Of a stretch of DNA of 64,000 nt, positions 38,400 to 47,185 are shown in pieces. The notes under the pieces are model-generated. The model saw only the letters and a program-made list of their open reading frames with translations. It was not told the DNA's origin and made no database searches. Origin of the DNA: Pseudoalteromonas xiamenensis (GTDB taxonomy: Bacteria; Pseudomonadota; Gammaproteobacteria; Enterobacterales; Alteromonadaceae); assembly GCF_030994125.1 (NCBI RefSeq), contig NZ_CP099917.1, positions 3,332,001 to 3,396,000 of the forward strand, written 5' to 3'. Positions within the stretch are counted from its first letter, which is position 1. Each line of letters opens with the position of its first letter. Position numbers and translations under genes: made by a program.

Positions 38400-39517
38400 T
38401 TTGCCACAATCTCATTAATTGGTTTGCCAATGGTGTTATCAAACGTTTGATAATCCTCGCCAAGCAACGTCAACACCGTCGCCGCGATTTGGTTTTGTTT
38501 AATTTCAGTTTGCGTTTTCATTACGCCAAGTGGCTTGATTTGAGGTCCAATGGCGGCCATCCAAATTTCGTTTGCGCCCACAATTCCTTCAGGAAAGGTA
38601 TCTAAATTTTTCATGTAACCGAGCACGGCTTGCTTTGAGGCGTGGTGTTGCCAGTCTTCAAGGCGTTGACCACGGCCATGATCGGTAACCACAATCATGA
38701 CCGTGTTATTGCGATAGCCGGGGGTCGTTTGGATGGTTTGCCATAGTTGAGCAAGGTAGGCATCAGTACGTTTTGCAGCACGTAAATAACGATCATAATG
38801 ACCTTCATGCGCAAAATCGTCTGTTTCGCCGTACGAAATGACTAAGGTTTTTGGCTGAATGTGAGTGAGATAATCAAGCGCAAACAGATGGGTAAAACTG
38901 TCTTGACGAACTTCTTGCCAAGGACTTGGTGTAATAGCCTGCAACGTATTCAAAATAGCCATTTTCTCAGACTGAGGTTGAATGTCGTAACGGTCACCAT
39001 TTGCATTGACGTATAAACCTGAACGAGATTCGTTGTAAATGAAGGGAAAGGCATCCCAACTTCCAAATGCTGCGAGTTTCTGTTCGTAGCGTGGTTTTTG
39101 ATTCAGCCATTCTAAAAAGGTGATATTGGGATTGTTTTTCAACGCATTACTATCAATTTTAGGGTCGGCTTTACCGGTTAAAATTTCATTGTAGCCAGGG
39201 TACGAAAAATACCAATTGTTCGACACGGACATACGCGAGTCAGTATCGCGATCGCCAATTAACACGCCTTGTTTTGAGACGGTTTGCCAAAGGAAGGGCA
39301 TCAATTTTTCACGCCGCTCGGATGGTTTTTCAGCCCAGAATTCGGTTTTTAACTGTTCAGGATGTTTAACGGATTCTTTATGGGATAGCAAGGTTTCATC
39401 AGCGCCACGAAAGACTTCTTGCCAGCGAAGGCCATCAATCGTCACCAAAACCACGTTTGGAGCAGCACTACAAAGGGTAGAAAAACCAGTTAATAAAAGG
39501 GCACAAAGCGTTCTCAT
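38396..39517 (-). CDS. Alkaline phosphatase-superfamily phosphodiesterase/nucleotide pyrophosphatase-like enzyme
   Basis: A 373-residue exported enzyme with a signal peptide ending LCSA. The AP-superfamily core shows NVVLVTIDGLRWQEVFRG (first metal site), SYPGYNEILTG (the nucleophile region in this group), GETDDFAHEGHYDRYL and MIVVTDHGRG. Relatives include nucleotide pyrophosphatases and phosphonate- or sulfate-ester hydrolases. It is the first of three coupled leftward genes, after the TonB receptor and an intrinsic terminator. Confidence 0.85.
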   Translation of the reverse strand: MRTLCALLLTGFSTLCSAAPNVVLVTIDGLRWQEVFRGADETLLSHKESVKHPEQLKTEFWAEKPSERREKLMPFLWQTVSKQGVLIGDRDTDSRMSVSNNWYFSYPGYNEILTGKADPKIDSNALKNNPNITFLEWLNQKPRYEQKLAAFGSWDAFPFIYNESRSGLYVNANGDRYDIQPQSEKMAILNTLQAITPSPWQEVRQDSFTHLFALDYLTHIQPKTLVISYGETDDFAHEGHYDRYLRAAKRTDAYLAQLWQTIQTTPGYRNNTVMIVVTDHGRGQRLEDWQHHASKQAVLGYMKNLDTFPEGIVGANEIWMAAIGPQIKPLGVMKTQTEIKQNQIAATVLTLLGEDYQTFDNTIGKPINEIVAK

Positions 39518-39541
39518 CGTTATTCCTCTTACTCGTTTATG

Positions 39542-39570
39542 AAAAAAGTCCGACTCAGGGAAGTCAGACT
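39542..39570 (-). terminator. Intrinsic terminator/attenuator between TonB receptor and phosphatase genes
   Basis: On the minus strand, AGTCTGACT and AGTCGGACT (one G-U pair) form a hairpin followed by six Ts. It lies 45 bases after the receptor stop and 25 before the next gene, so it probably lowers expression of the enzymes relative to the receptor. Confidence 0.82.
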
Positions 39571-39614
39571 CTTAATGTGGGCAGAAGGGGCATCCATTGC
39601 CCCAAACTTTCTGG

Positions 39615-41972
39615 TTAGAAGCGAGCTTGGAAATTGATAGCTGCTGTGCGAGGAGCGCCAATCCAGCCACCCCAGCCACCGGCAACGCCACCCATGTAGC
39701 TCTTGTCGAACAGGTTGTTTACGGTGAAACGAATGCTTGCACCGTCAAATGCGCCACCTAAGTCTTTTAGGTCAACACCGACGTACAAGTCGCTTACGGC
39801 ATAACCATCGATGCGGATAGTGTTTTGTGGGTCCATCCAACGGTCACCTAGCCATTTTGTTGAAATACCAGCCGAATATTGCTCTGACTGCCAGTCAAGT
39901 GAAAGCACACCCATTTTCTCAACAGAGCCAAATACCGTGTTACCTGCGGCGTAGCCGATAGTACCGGTTGAGTATTCTGAATCGTTGCTGGTGTATGAGG
40001 CATAGATAGAGAACTCATTCGTTGGGTAGTACGTTACCGCCGTTTCAACACCAGACGATTTAATACCACCTGTGTTGACGTAGCTCCCGTTTGTTCCAAC
40101 AAGATAATCGTTGCCAGTTTGTGAGCCTGGCGCGATGAACGTTAAACGGTTTTCGAAATCGATGCTGTACACGGTAACACTTGCGCTTACCGCTGCGTTG
40201 TTAAAGCGAACACCAAAGTCTTTGTTTTCAGCCGTTTCTGGCTCAACGTTGCTAAGTGCGGATGAGTCTGCTTCAAGCACTTGGTCTTTAATTGCGGCGA
40301 AGTTTTCGGCATAACCGGCAAATACTTCTAAGCCTTCAACTGGCGTGAACCACACCGCACCTGCTGAGAACAATAAGTCAGAATCTGAGTTAACTGATTT
40401 TGACGCATTGTTGTAATGGTCTTTGCTTTCTAGGTCAACGAAGTATTGCTTCACGCCAGCACGGAGTGTTAACGACTCCATCTCATAAGAATCTTCAAGG
40501 TAAGCCATCATCGTTTCTACAGGGTATGTACGGTCGTATTGTACCCAGTATGGTGTATGGTCAAATTCGTAGCTGCTCTTAGAATCAAGAATCTTATGCC
40601 AATCACGGTGCTCTGAACGCTCGTAATCTTCGTACCAGAAACCCGCACGAACGACGTTTGTGTCTTCGCCGATTTTCTTTTCCCATGTTAAATCCGCATT
40701 GATCCCGTAGCGGTCTTTTTCATAGTGTGTATGACGGTAAGAACCCACTGGGATTGCGCCATTTTCGTAACAAGCAGGGTCGTATTCTGCACCTGCACCG
40801 CCGTAAGGGAAGGTGATAGCGCTTTGGCAACCCGCATTTGGTGCAAGCGCTTTACCGTCGGCATCCACGAAGAAAATTTTGCCAAGTGAGCTGCCGCCAT
40901 GAACCGTATTACCTGAAATCAGTTCGCTGTTTCCATTCGTACCATCGTTTGTAACGTCTACTAAGTACGGTGGTACCCAGTCGCCACGGCCTTCGTTATT
41001 GTGGAAGTAAGCATTCGCTTTTAACTCTACTTCACCGATCATGGTGTTGACTTCAACATAACCAAACAGGTTTTCACGAAGCGTAGACCAACCTTGACGG
41101 TACACTTGATCGACGTACGGAATGCCAGTCCATTCGCCTAAAAGACCATCTGACTCTGGGTTTTTCTTGAAATCAGCTAAAGACACACGTTGGTAGTTGT
41201 CTTCATGCACGTCGTCGTAAGATAGGTAAGCGGTTACTTCAAAGTTGCTGTCCATACCGTTAACGAATTTTGCAGCAAAGTGGTCACGTTTGTTTTCTGC
41301 GGTGCCTGTGATCCAGTCGCTGTTGGTCGAGTTCGAGTAGCTAACCCAGCCATAGGTATCTTTAAACAGTTCACCCGTTTCAATGCGCATGTAATATTTC
41401 TGCGCGTCAAAGTTACCTAATGAAAGGCTGGTAATAATCGCCTTGTCTGTACCTGGATTAATAGTTGTAAAGTTGAGAGTACCACCAAGTGCTTCATTAG
41501 AACGAGAGCCGATATCCGCAGTACCTTGTGATACTTCAACTGTTTCTAAGTTTTCAGTATCAATGTAACGATTCGCTTTCGCACCGCCGCCGTAGTTTGA
41601 GTTACCATTCGCGATACCATCAATCGTGATACCTACTTGCTGTTCATCTAAGCTCAATTGGAAGCCACGAATCGACACCGTCGTTGACCAATCGTCGGAA
41701 CCAAATGTGTCACCTTCGTTTACCAAAACACCAGGAAGGTTATCAATAACGGCAAGTGCACTGGTCATTGAAGATTGTTGCTTGAACATTTCTTCAGACG
41801 TTGCGTTGTTTGCATAAGACACGCTTTTGCCAACGGCAACGACTTCTTCGATTTCTTTGTCCGTCGCTTTTGTTGCTGTTTCTTCAGCAAATGCGTGCGT
41901 TGTAAAGGTCGCCGCAATGGCTAAAGCAAGTAAATTAGGTTTAGAGAGCGCAGAGAGAGTACGTGTTTTCAT
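39615..41972 (-). CDS. TonB-dependent outer-membrane receptor of the phosphate-ester locus
   Basis: A 785-residue receptor. ATG 41972 has GAGGATAAA before it and gives the signal peptide MKTRTLSALSKPNLLALAIA ending near AFA; the frame opens at 42020. It has a TonB box-like EIEEVVAVGKS, a plug with ETVEVSQGTADIGSRSNEAL and GGTLNF, and a barrel ending AINFQARF. It is large and of the type that brings in bulky nutrients in Alteromonadales. Two copies of the 14-bp GntR-type palindrome stand before it, and phosphatase genes follow it, so the imported compound may be a phosphorylated molecule. Confidence 0.88.
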   Translation of the reverse strand: MKTRTLSALSKPNLLALAIAATFTTHAFAEETATKATDKEIEEVVAVGKSVSYANNATSEEMFKQQSSMTSALAVIDNLPGVLVNEGDTFGSDDWSTTVSIRGFQLSLDEQQVGITIDGIANGNSNYGGGAKANRYIDTENLETVEVSQGTADIGSRSNEALGGTLNFTTINPGTDKAIITSLSLGNFDAQKYYMRIETGELFKDTYGWVSYSNSTNSDWITGTAENKRDHFAAKFVNGMDSNFEVTAYLSYDDVHEDNYQRVSLADFKKNPESDGLLGEWTGIPYVDQVYRQGWSTLRENLFGYVEVNTMIGEVELKANAYFHNNEGRGDWVPPYLVDVTNDGTNGNSELISGNTVHGGSSLGKIFFVDADGKALAPNAGCQSAITFPYGGAGAEYDPACYENGAIPVGSYRHTHYEKDRYGINADLTWEKKIGEDTNVVRAGFWYEDYERSEHRDWHKILDSKSSYEFDHTPYWVQYDRTYPVETMMAYLEDSYEMESLTLRAGVKQYFVDLESKDHYNNASKSVNSDSDLLFSAGAVWFTPVEGLEVFAGYAENFAAIKDQVLEADSSALSNVEPETAENKDFGVRFNNAAVSASVTVYSIDFENRLTFIAPGSQTGNDYLVGTNGSYVNTGGIKSSGVETAVTYYPTNEFSIYASYTSNDSEYSTGTIGYAAGNTVFGSVEKMGVLSLDWQSEQYSAGISTKWLGDRWMDPQNTIRIDGYAVSDLYVGVDLKDLGGAFDGASIRFTVNNLFDKSYMGGVAGGWGGWIGAPRTAAINFQARF

Positions 41973-41989
41973 TTTATCCTCGTAACGAA

Positions 41990-42003
41990 TTGGTACATAC
42001 CAA
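41990..42003. promoter_or_regulatory. GntR-type operator, copy 1
   Basis: TTGGTACATACCAA lies 17 bases upstream of the TonB receptor start codon, within its leader. It is identical to the copy at 42076. Confidence 0.7.
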
Positions 42004-42075
42004 AGTAGAAAGCGGGACAAATACTAATCACGTCTTATTACAGAGAGTTTACAGAAATATGTATAATTTAATTTT

Positions 42076-42089
42076 TTGGTACATACCAA
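42076..42089. promoter_or_regulatory. GntR-type operator, copy 2, overlapping the receptor promoter
   Basis: A second exact TTGGTACATACCAA. On the minus strand its palindromic half TTGGTA can serve as a -35 element 18 bases before TATACA, so bound repressor would cover the TonB receptor promoter. It lies 91 bases before the divergent GntR gene. Confidence 0.7.
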
Positions 42090-42179
42090 AAATTTTATTT
42101 TTTGGGCTGGAGTTGTTGCTCTAATCTTTTTGTGCTTACATATCATGTCGATGATTTACGATGAAAAGTTAGAAGAGTA

Positions 42180-42893
42180 ATGACCACCCCAAACTATGCC
42201 TATGCTCAAGTTCGAGAAGCGATAACACAAAAAATTGTGGAGCAAACCATGTCAGGGAGTTTACCTGCTGAGCGTGAGTTGTGTGCCGAATTTAATGTTG
42301 CAAGGTCTACGCTTCGGCAGGCTCTTGGTCAGCTTGAAAATATGGGGCTAATTTATCGAAAGAATCGTAGTGGGTGGTACGTGTGCCCACGTAAACTTAA
42401 ATATGACCCCATGCAGCACGTTTCTTTTTTGCATTACACAACCGCACAAGGTTTTCAGCCTTCAACAGAATTGATTGAGCAGAGAAAACAAAAGCCAACA
42501 AAAGAAATTGGTACGGCACTCGAACTGGATGGGCGACAAAGCATCACCAGTATTTTACGTGTTCGCTCTGTCGATGGCCGTGCGGTTGTGGTTGAAGATC
42601 TTAATTTCTCAAACAAATTATTACCTGACATCGATAAACATGATCTGTCGCTGTCCATTACCTTATTATTAAAAAACCATTATCACCATCATGACGTATT
42701 CTATGATATCAGCGTCGAGTCCTGTTGTTTGTTTAACCCAATTGCGCAGCACCTTGATACTTACGATGGTGCTTTAGGCTTGAAAGTAACGCGTATTGTA
42801 CGCGATAAAGACGGAGTGCCTTTTGAGTACGATCGTGAATTTTGGCGACACGATGCGCTTATGATTGAGAACAAAACCAAACTCAACTTTTAA
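42180..42893 (+). CDS. GntR/HutC-family (UTRA) transcriptional regulator
   Basis: A 237-residue regulator with an N-terminal winged helix (LPAERELCAEFNVARSTLRQ then ALGQLENMGLIYRKNRSGWY) and a C-terminal UTRA ligand-binding domain (ITSILRVRSVDGRAVVVEDL, DKDGVPFEYDREFWRHDAL). Relatives respond to sugar phosphates, histidine intermediates or phosphonates. It is divergent from the TonB receptor operon. The palindrome TTGGTACATACCAA before that operon and the related site before the transporter at 43201 are probably its binding sites. Confidence 0.9.
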   Translation: MTTPNYAYAQVREAITQKIVEQTMSGSLPAERELCAEFNVARSTLRQALGQLENMGLIYRKNRSGWYVCPRKLKYDPMQHVSFLHYTTAQGFQPSTELIEQRKQKPTKEIGTALELDGRQSITSILRVRSVDGRAVVVEDLNFSNKLLPDIDKHDLSLSITLLLKNHYHHHDVFYDISVESCCLFNPIAQHLDTYDGALGLKVTRIVRDKDGVPFEYDREFWRHDALMIENKTKLNF

Positions 42894-43150
42894 TGCCTGT
42901 GGTGGCGACTTAGTATGGCGTTACTTTGGAGCCTGTGTAATTATGGTCAGTCTTTTAGTTTGCTCTGTTAATTGTTTTGATAGCCGAATGAGCTAGGCTA
43001 AACCGCGTTAGCGGGGCTGTTATTTACGTTACACCTCTTTTTTCGTGTCCAACGTATGCCCGACTGACGAGTGCGACGTGTCCCTTATTCAGTTTGTAAA
43101 ACAACTGCAATACTCTTTTATTACACTTTTGATGATGTAGAGATGACGTA

Positions 43151-43164
43151 CTGGTCCATACCAA
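43151..43164. promoter_or_regulatory. GntR-type operator, copy 3 (two changes)
   Basis: CTGGTCCATACCAA matches TTGGTACATACCAA at 12 of 14 positions and lies 36 bases before the transporter start, linking this gene to the same regulator. Confidence 0.6.
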
Positions 43165-43200
43165 ATCCGTCTAAATGCTTATTTCATCGAAGTGATGTGC

Positions 43201-44511
43201 ATGAATTTTCAACTCCAATCTTATCTCAGCCGAAATAGTGTGTTGTTTTGTATTTATACGATTATTGCAGCATGCAGTACGTACGCGTTTATGTATGGTT
43301 TTCGTAAGCCCATTGCGGTTGGTTTATTTCAAGAAGCGTCTCTCTTTGGGTTGTCATTAAAAGCCCTGTACCTTGCGTCGCAAATATTAGGTTATGCGCT
43401 ATCCAAATTTATCGGCATTAAGATTATTTCCGAATTAGAAAGTCACGGCCGTGAAAAAGCGATTCTCTTCTTAGTAACGATTGCGTGGCTTGCGTTATTA
43501 GGATTTGCACTCATCCCCGCACCTTGGAATAGTGTCTTTATGCTCATTAACGGTCTCCCGTTAGGTATGGTTTGGGGAATTGTTTTTAGCTATTTAGAAG
43601 GGCGTAGAGTGACGGAAGTCCTCGCGGCCGGCTTATGCACCAGTTTTATCGTGGCATCGGGATTGGTGAAAAGTGTGGGCAGCTATTTGATGTTAGACTG
43701 GTCTGTATCGGAATATTGGATGCCATTTGCCACCGCAACCGTGTTTTTTCCTTTGCTCGGATTATCGGTTTGGATGTTAAGCCAAGTACCGCCACCGAAT
43801 CCACAAGATATCGCTCATAGGAAAAAGCGTGAGCCCATGACCAAATCAGACCGCAAAGCGCTGCTGCGTGCTCTAGGCTTTGGTTTGACCTTGCTGATTA
43901 TTGGCTACATTTTACTGACTATTCTACGTGATTTGAGAGACAGCTTCATGGCGGACATTTGGCTCGAAACCGGATTGTCTGGCACACCGGCGCTCTTTAC
44001 GTACACGGAAATTCCGATTGCGCTTGTCGTGCTTGCACTCGTGGCGTTACTTAAGCTTATTCGGAACAATCATGTGGCGATGGTTTTAAACCATGCTCTG
44101 ATATTCGTCGGTTTTTTACTTTGTTTTTGTACGTCCTTGGCTTACGCCAATCAAATGCTTGAGCCCATTACTTGGATGGTTCTAAATGGCATTGGGCTTT
44201 ATTTGGCCTATGTGCCGTTTACCTCCAGTCTTTTTGAACGCTTAATTGCAACATTCAATCGACCTGCAAATGTCGGCTTTCTCACGTATCTTGCTGACTC
44301 ATTCGGTTATTTGGGTACGGTTGGTGTCATGCTGTATCAAAGCCTTTCAACTTCTGAAGTGAATTGGAACTCTTTCTTGACACAACTTAGCATCGTAACA
44401 GGGCTAGTTGGGGGAGTTCTGACGGTTGGTTCGCTCTTGTTTTTCATCAAAAAAGAGCGTGAAGAGCGTTCGAATTCGCCTTCCTTAGTGCTTTCTGGTG
44501 TAATTAATTAA
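43201..44511 (+). CDS. MFS-like membrane transporter (I believe DUF5690 type)
   Basis: A protein of about 436 residues with roughly twelve predicted helices. The opening SYLSRNSVLFCIYTIIAACS, then TYAFMYGFRKPIAVGL, and the loops YLEGRRVTEVL and DLRDSFMADIWLETG, are features I associate with an uncharacterised MFS-related group (DUF5690). Three clustered starts occur: GTG 43192, ATG 43195 and ATG 43201; the last has GAAG 8 bases upstream. It follows the GntR gene and has the third operator copy before it, so it may take up the product released by the periplasmic phosphatases. Confidence 0.75.
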   Translation: MNFQLQSYLSRNSVLFCIYTIIAACSTYAFMYGFRKPIAVGLFQEASLFGLSLKALYLASQILGYALSKFIGIKIISELESHGREKAILFLVTIAWLALLGFALIPAPWNSVFMLINGLPLGMVWGIVFSYLEGRRVTEVLAAGLCTSFIVASGLVKSVGSYLMLDWSVSEYWMPFATATVFFPLLGLSVWMLSQVPPPNPQDIAHRKKREPMTKSDRKALLRALGFGLTLLIIGYILLTILRDLRDSFMADIWLETGLSGTPALFTYTEIPIALVVLALVALLKLIRNNHVAMVLNHALIFVGFLLCFCTSLAYANQMLEPITWMVLNGIGLYLAYVPFTSSLFERLIATFNRPANVGFLTYLADSFGYLGTVGVMLYQSLSTSEVNWNSFLTQLSIVTGLVGGVLTVGSLLFFIKKEREERSNSPSLVLSGVIN

Positions 44512-44659
44512 GCACAAAACGGTAACTTGATTGTTTCATTTTTGTGGTTATAGTCTTTGTTCGCTCCTATAGGAATTCGAGCGTTTTGCAGTCGCTTGTT
44601 AGGTCACTCAAACACGTATTGGCTCGCCAAATTGAGGCGGTCAAACAAGGAAGCCCATT

Positions 44660-46669
44660 ATGACAAAGCAAATCGATTTACAAACCTCTACCACTATTTT
44701 CAATACCCTAACGTCCTCGCTTGGCGATTTTGCCAAGCAAACTGTCTTTGAAGAAAACCTGCCGATTGAAGCATGGAATTTTGACTTTGCTGCAGGAAAA
44801 GGGAAACTGTCTGGTGACCTGTCTATTGAGTTATTCAACTCAAAAGATGACACAGACAGTGACGCTATTATCGGTGTTAAACCCAGCAAGGTTGATATGA
44901 CGAGTCTTTCGCCTGCCATTGAATTTGATGGTAACGCTTGTTGGATGAAATATAAGGTGAAAACAACGTTAAAAGGGTCCGCTCAACATTCGATAAATGA
45001 CTTAGCGATTGGCGCCAATGCTAATGTCACCTCCTATGTATCAGCCTATAAAAAGCACGAAGCGAATAAGTTCCTTGGACAAACGATTGTTAGCGACCTT
45101 CAAGTGATGCCGTTTGTCTTTGATCAAAGTGATCTAGATAACTTGTCTCACGCGGAAGCGATGGTTTTCGATACAGTCGGCACACTAAAGGCAGAAGCGA
45201 CGTTTAGTTGGGGGGATATATTTGCACAGCGAATGAGCCTGTTCAGCCAATGGCTAGGTGAAGGGGAGGTGATCAACCTAAAACTAGACGCTTCACTCAA
45301 AGCACAAATGCAGGTGGTGATCGAAGGCGGTTTTAAAGTGGTGTTTTCCAAAGATGCGACTACGCCGGCCAACCTGCGTGTTGGTATCAAACGCTCAAGT
45401 AATCGTGGGGGTGGTGTGGCTGTCAGTGCCGGTATTACGGCGCAATTACAGGAAACGCCACAATTCAATACTCTTGTGGATGAGACGTTAGAGGCCATTT
45501 TTAAACAGCCGCAGGCTGTGGTGGATGCAATTGCAAATTATGTCTCGTTAGAGACGTTAGAGGATGGCGACAAACAAGTTGTTGAAGCGTTGATTGCTCG
45601 ATTTGGGATTGATGATGAACTTGAGCAACTTCAGAAATTGCAAGCCAAAGTCAAAGCAATTAAAGAGAGTGTTGCCTCAGAACTTAAAAAGGCGGCGAGT
45701 GAAAAAGCCGAACTCAGTTTCGCGTATGAATATGCTCGTTTGTCAGCGAGCAAGTCGATATTAGAGGTTGTAGTGAAACCGGCAAAGTTTGCGCAAGTAC
45801 ATCAACTCGCTATTTCTGGACGTATTTTAGAGATTACGGCGCTGTCGCAACTCAGTGACGACATCGACATTGAGAATTTCTTTTGGCAAAAAAGCACCAC
45901 GATTGAACAGTCTTGGGGTTTTAACCTTGGTTTTGCAAAATGGAAAGCGTCGAGTAAAGACTTCGATAAAATTCAATACATAGAAAACCGGGATACTTCG
46001 GGACTCGTGCAATTATCAACGGTCGCAAAACGTGGATACCAAGATAAGGTCGGTGGAAATAAACGCAATTTCTATATCGAATTTGACGCAGTCATGCCGG
46101 ACTATGAGGCACTTCAAGCGATCACGGTCAATTCGTTTGACTTAAGCTTGAACCTTACTCATACACTGGAGGAAGGAACGATTGATTCAAGCGATATCGA
46201 AAACATCGTAGATGACCTTATCATCTGGGACCTTGCCAGTCTTGAACAAATAAGCGAATTGAAGCAGGACCTTGAAACGAATCTAATGCACGCCAGCGAC
46301 ATTAAGTTTATCAAATCACTTCATGTTAAACCGAGTGGGTTAAGAAAACTTTTGCCATTGGTGACTTCTTTGCCTACAGCGATAATTGCTAAATCGTTGG
46401 CTGCAGCGCTTCCTTTGCATAGTGGCTTGAAAGAAGTTAGGTCAACTGGTGTGCGCACTTTCTTTTATACCCCTATTTTTGAAGCGATCTTGCAAGGCGA
46501 TTTAAAAACTACCGATGGAATAGGGGACAGCACCTGTAAACTGCTCAAAAAATACGGCTATTCAGCCGCAGGGAATAAAGAAAAGGATTGGAGAAAAAAG
46601 GAAGCCATTCTCTTATTGCGCACGTTTGCCATACGCATCCGAGTATCCGAATTGATGTTCAGCATGTGA
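44660..46669 (+). CDS. Large protein of unknown function, zero-frame product
   Basis: A 669-residue soluble protein with no signal peptide and no family I recognise. It begins MTKQIDLQTSTTIFNTLTSS with AAGGAAG 8 bases before the ATG. It has a mostly beta-rich first half, a helical acidic segment (about residues 310-370: LEQLQKLQAKVKAIKESVAS) and a second beta-rich part. Near its end, GIGDSTCKLLKKYGYSAAGN could be a helical turn. The reading frame is lost at A_AAA_AAG (46594-46600): after that point the last 23 residues of this frame look non-native, and the -1 frame continues with protein-like sequence to 46911. The gene stands alone. It could act in the cytoplasm as a structural or binding protein; this is not more than a guess. 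Confidence 0.75.
   Translation: MTKQIDLQTSTTIFNTLTSSLGDFAKQTVFEENLPIEAWNFDFAAGKGKLSGDLSIELFNSKDDTDSDAIIGVKPSKVDMTSLSPAIEFDGNACWMKYKVKTTLKGSAQHSINDLAIGANANVTSYVSAYKKHEANKFLGQTIVSDLQVMPFVFDQSDLDNLSHAEAMVFDTVGTLKAEATFSWGDIFAQRMSLFSQWLGEGEVINLKLDASLKAQMQVVIEGGFKVVFSKDATTPANLRVGIKRSSNRGGGVAVSAGITAQLQETPQFNTLVDETLEAIFKQPQAVVDAIANYVSLETLEDGDKQVVEALIARFGIDDELEQLQKLQAKVKAIKESVASELKKAASEKAELSFAYEYARLSASKSILEVVVKPAKFAQVHQLAISGRILEITALSQLSDDIDIENFFWQKSTTIEQSWGFNLGFAKWKASSKDFDKIQYIENRDTSGLVQLSTVAKRGYQDKVGGNKRNFYIEFDAVMPDYEALQAITVNSFDLSLNLTHTLEEGTIDSSDIENIVDDLIIWDLASLEQISELKQDLETNLMHASDIKFIKSLHVKPSGLRKLLPLVTSLPTAIIAKSLAAALPLHSGLKEVRSTGVRTFFYTPIFEAILQGDLKTTDGIGDSTCKLLKKYGYSAAGNKEKDWRKKEAILLLRTFAIRIRVSELMFSM
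46594..46600 (+). other. A_AAA_AAG slippery heptamer at the frame break
   Basis: The heptamer is in exactly the zero-frame phase used in dnaX -1 frameshifting (AGA AAA AAG). A purine-rich AAAGGA lies 6 bases before it. No strong downstream stem is evident; only a weak TGCG/CGCA pair occurs about 20 bases on. A missing A in a 7-A run explains the break equally well. Confidence 0.5.
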
Positions 46670-46911
46670 TTGAAGGTTTTGCGTTACTTAATCAAGCGGT
46701 CGCATTAAACGGCAAAAAAGAAGTCTTAACAAAAGCTTACCGCCTTTTTGATGATATGGGCGAGCAAGGTTTCTATGTGCGCTTTTTTGGTCATTTGTTG
46801 CTGAATACCGCGAAACAGGACGAGCGTGTTTATAACCTCATTGAACGCAGTTTAAAAGTTGAGTATGCCCAAGACGGTGTGCCAAAAGAATTGGTGTTGT
46901 TTAAAAGATAA
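46600..46911 (+). CDS. C-terminal continuation of the unknown protein in the -1 frame
   Basis: About 103 residues, open from 46579, ending ...YAQDGVPKELVLFKR. The sequence (HSLIAHVCHTHPSIRIDVQH and LTKAYRLFDDMGEQGFYVRF) is typical of a folded helical domain and has no ribosome-binding site of its own, so it is almost certainly the rest of the gene starting at 44660. Joined at the slippery site, the whole would have about 750 residues. Confidence 0.65.
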   Translation, partial: GSHSLIAHVCHTHPSIRIDVQHVIEGFALLNQAVALNGKKEVLTKAYRLFDDMGEQGFYVRFFGHLLLNTAKQDERVYNLIERSLKVEYAQDGVPKELVLFKR

Positions 46912-46924
46912 CAACGGCTGTTCT

Positions 46925-46948
46925 GGCCTCGGTGTGATCAACGAGGCC
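46925..46948 (+). terminator. 7-bp GC-rich hairpin after the unknown gene
   Basis: GGCCTCG (46925-46931) and CGAGGCC (46942-46948) pair perfectly 14 bases after the stop at 46911. The T-run is poor, so this is a possible terminator. Confidence 0.5.
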
Positions 46949-47185
46949 ACTCTATTCCAGCAGGCGTTTTCTGCTCTTATCGAACAAACCTTCCTTTTAC
47001 ATAATGGGTTCAAGCGGCGCGAATATCGATTGTCAAAATAAAGAATTCGAAATAGTCCAAGACTAATGCCTCAAAAAACAGGATAATTGCTACTATTGAG
47101 AACATCTAACCAGCATGCCTTCGACATCAAGTTTGATGGTAACGATTTCTTGCTGGCCTAAACTGACCAAGTCGGGACACATTCC

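Noticed and set aside
42960..43030. CCGC-GTTA-GCGG hairpin after the GntR gene as terminator
   Set aside because: The stem is only four pairs and no T-run follows directly.
45000..45700. CRISPR-like repetition
   Set aside because: No regularly spaced identical repeats were seen here or anywhere in the window.
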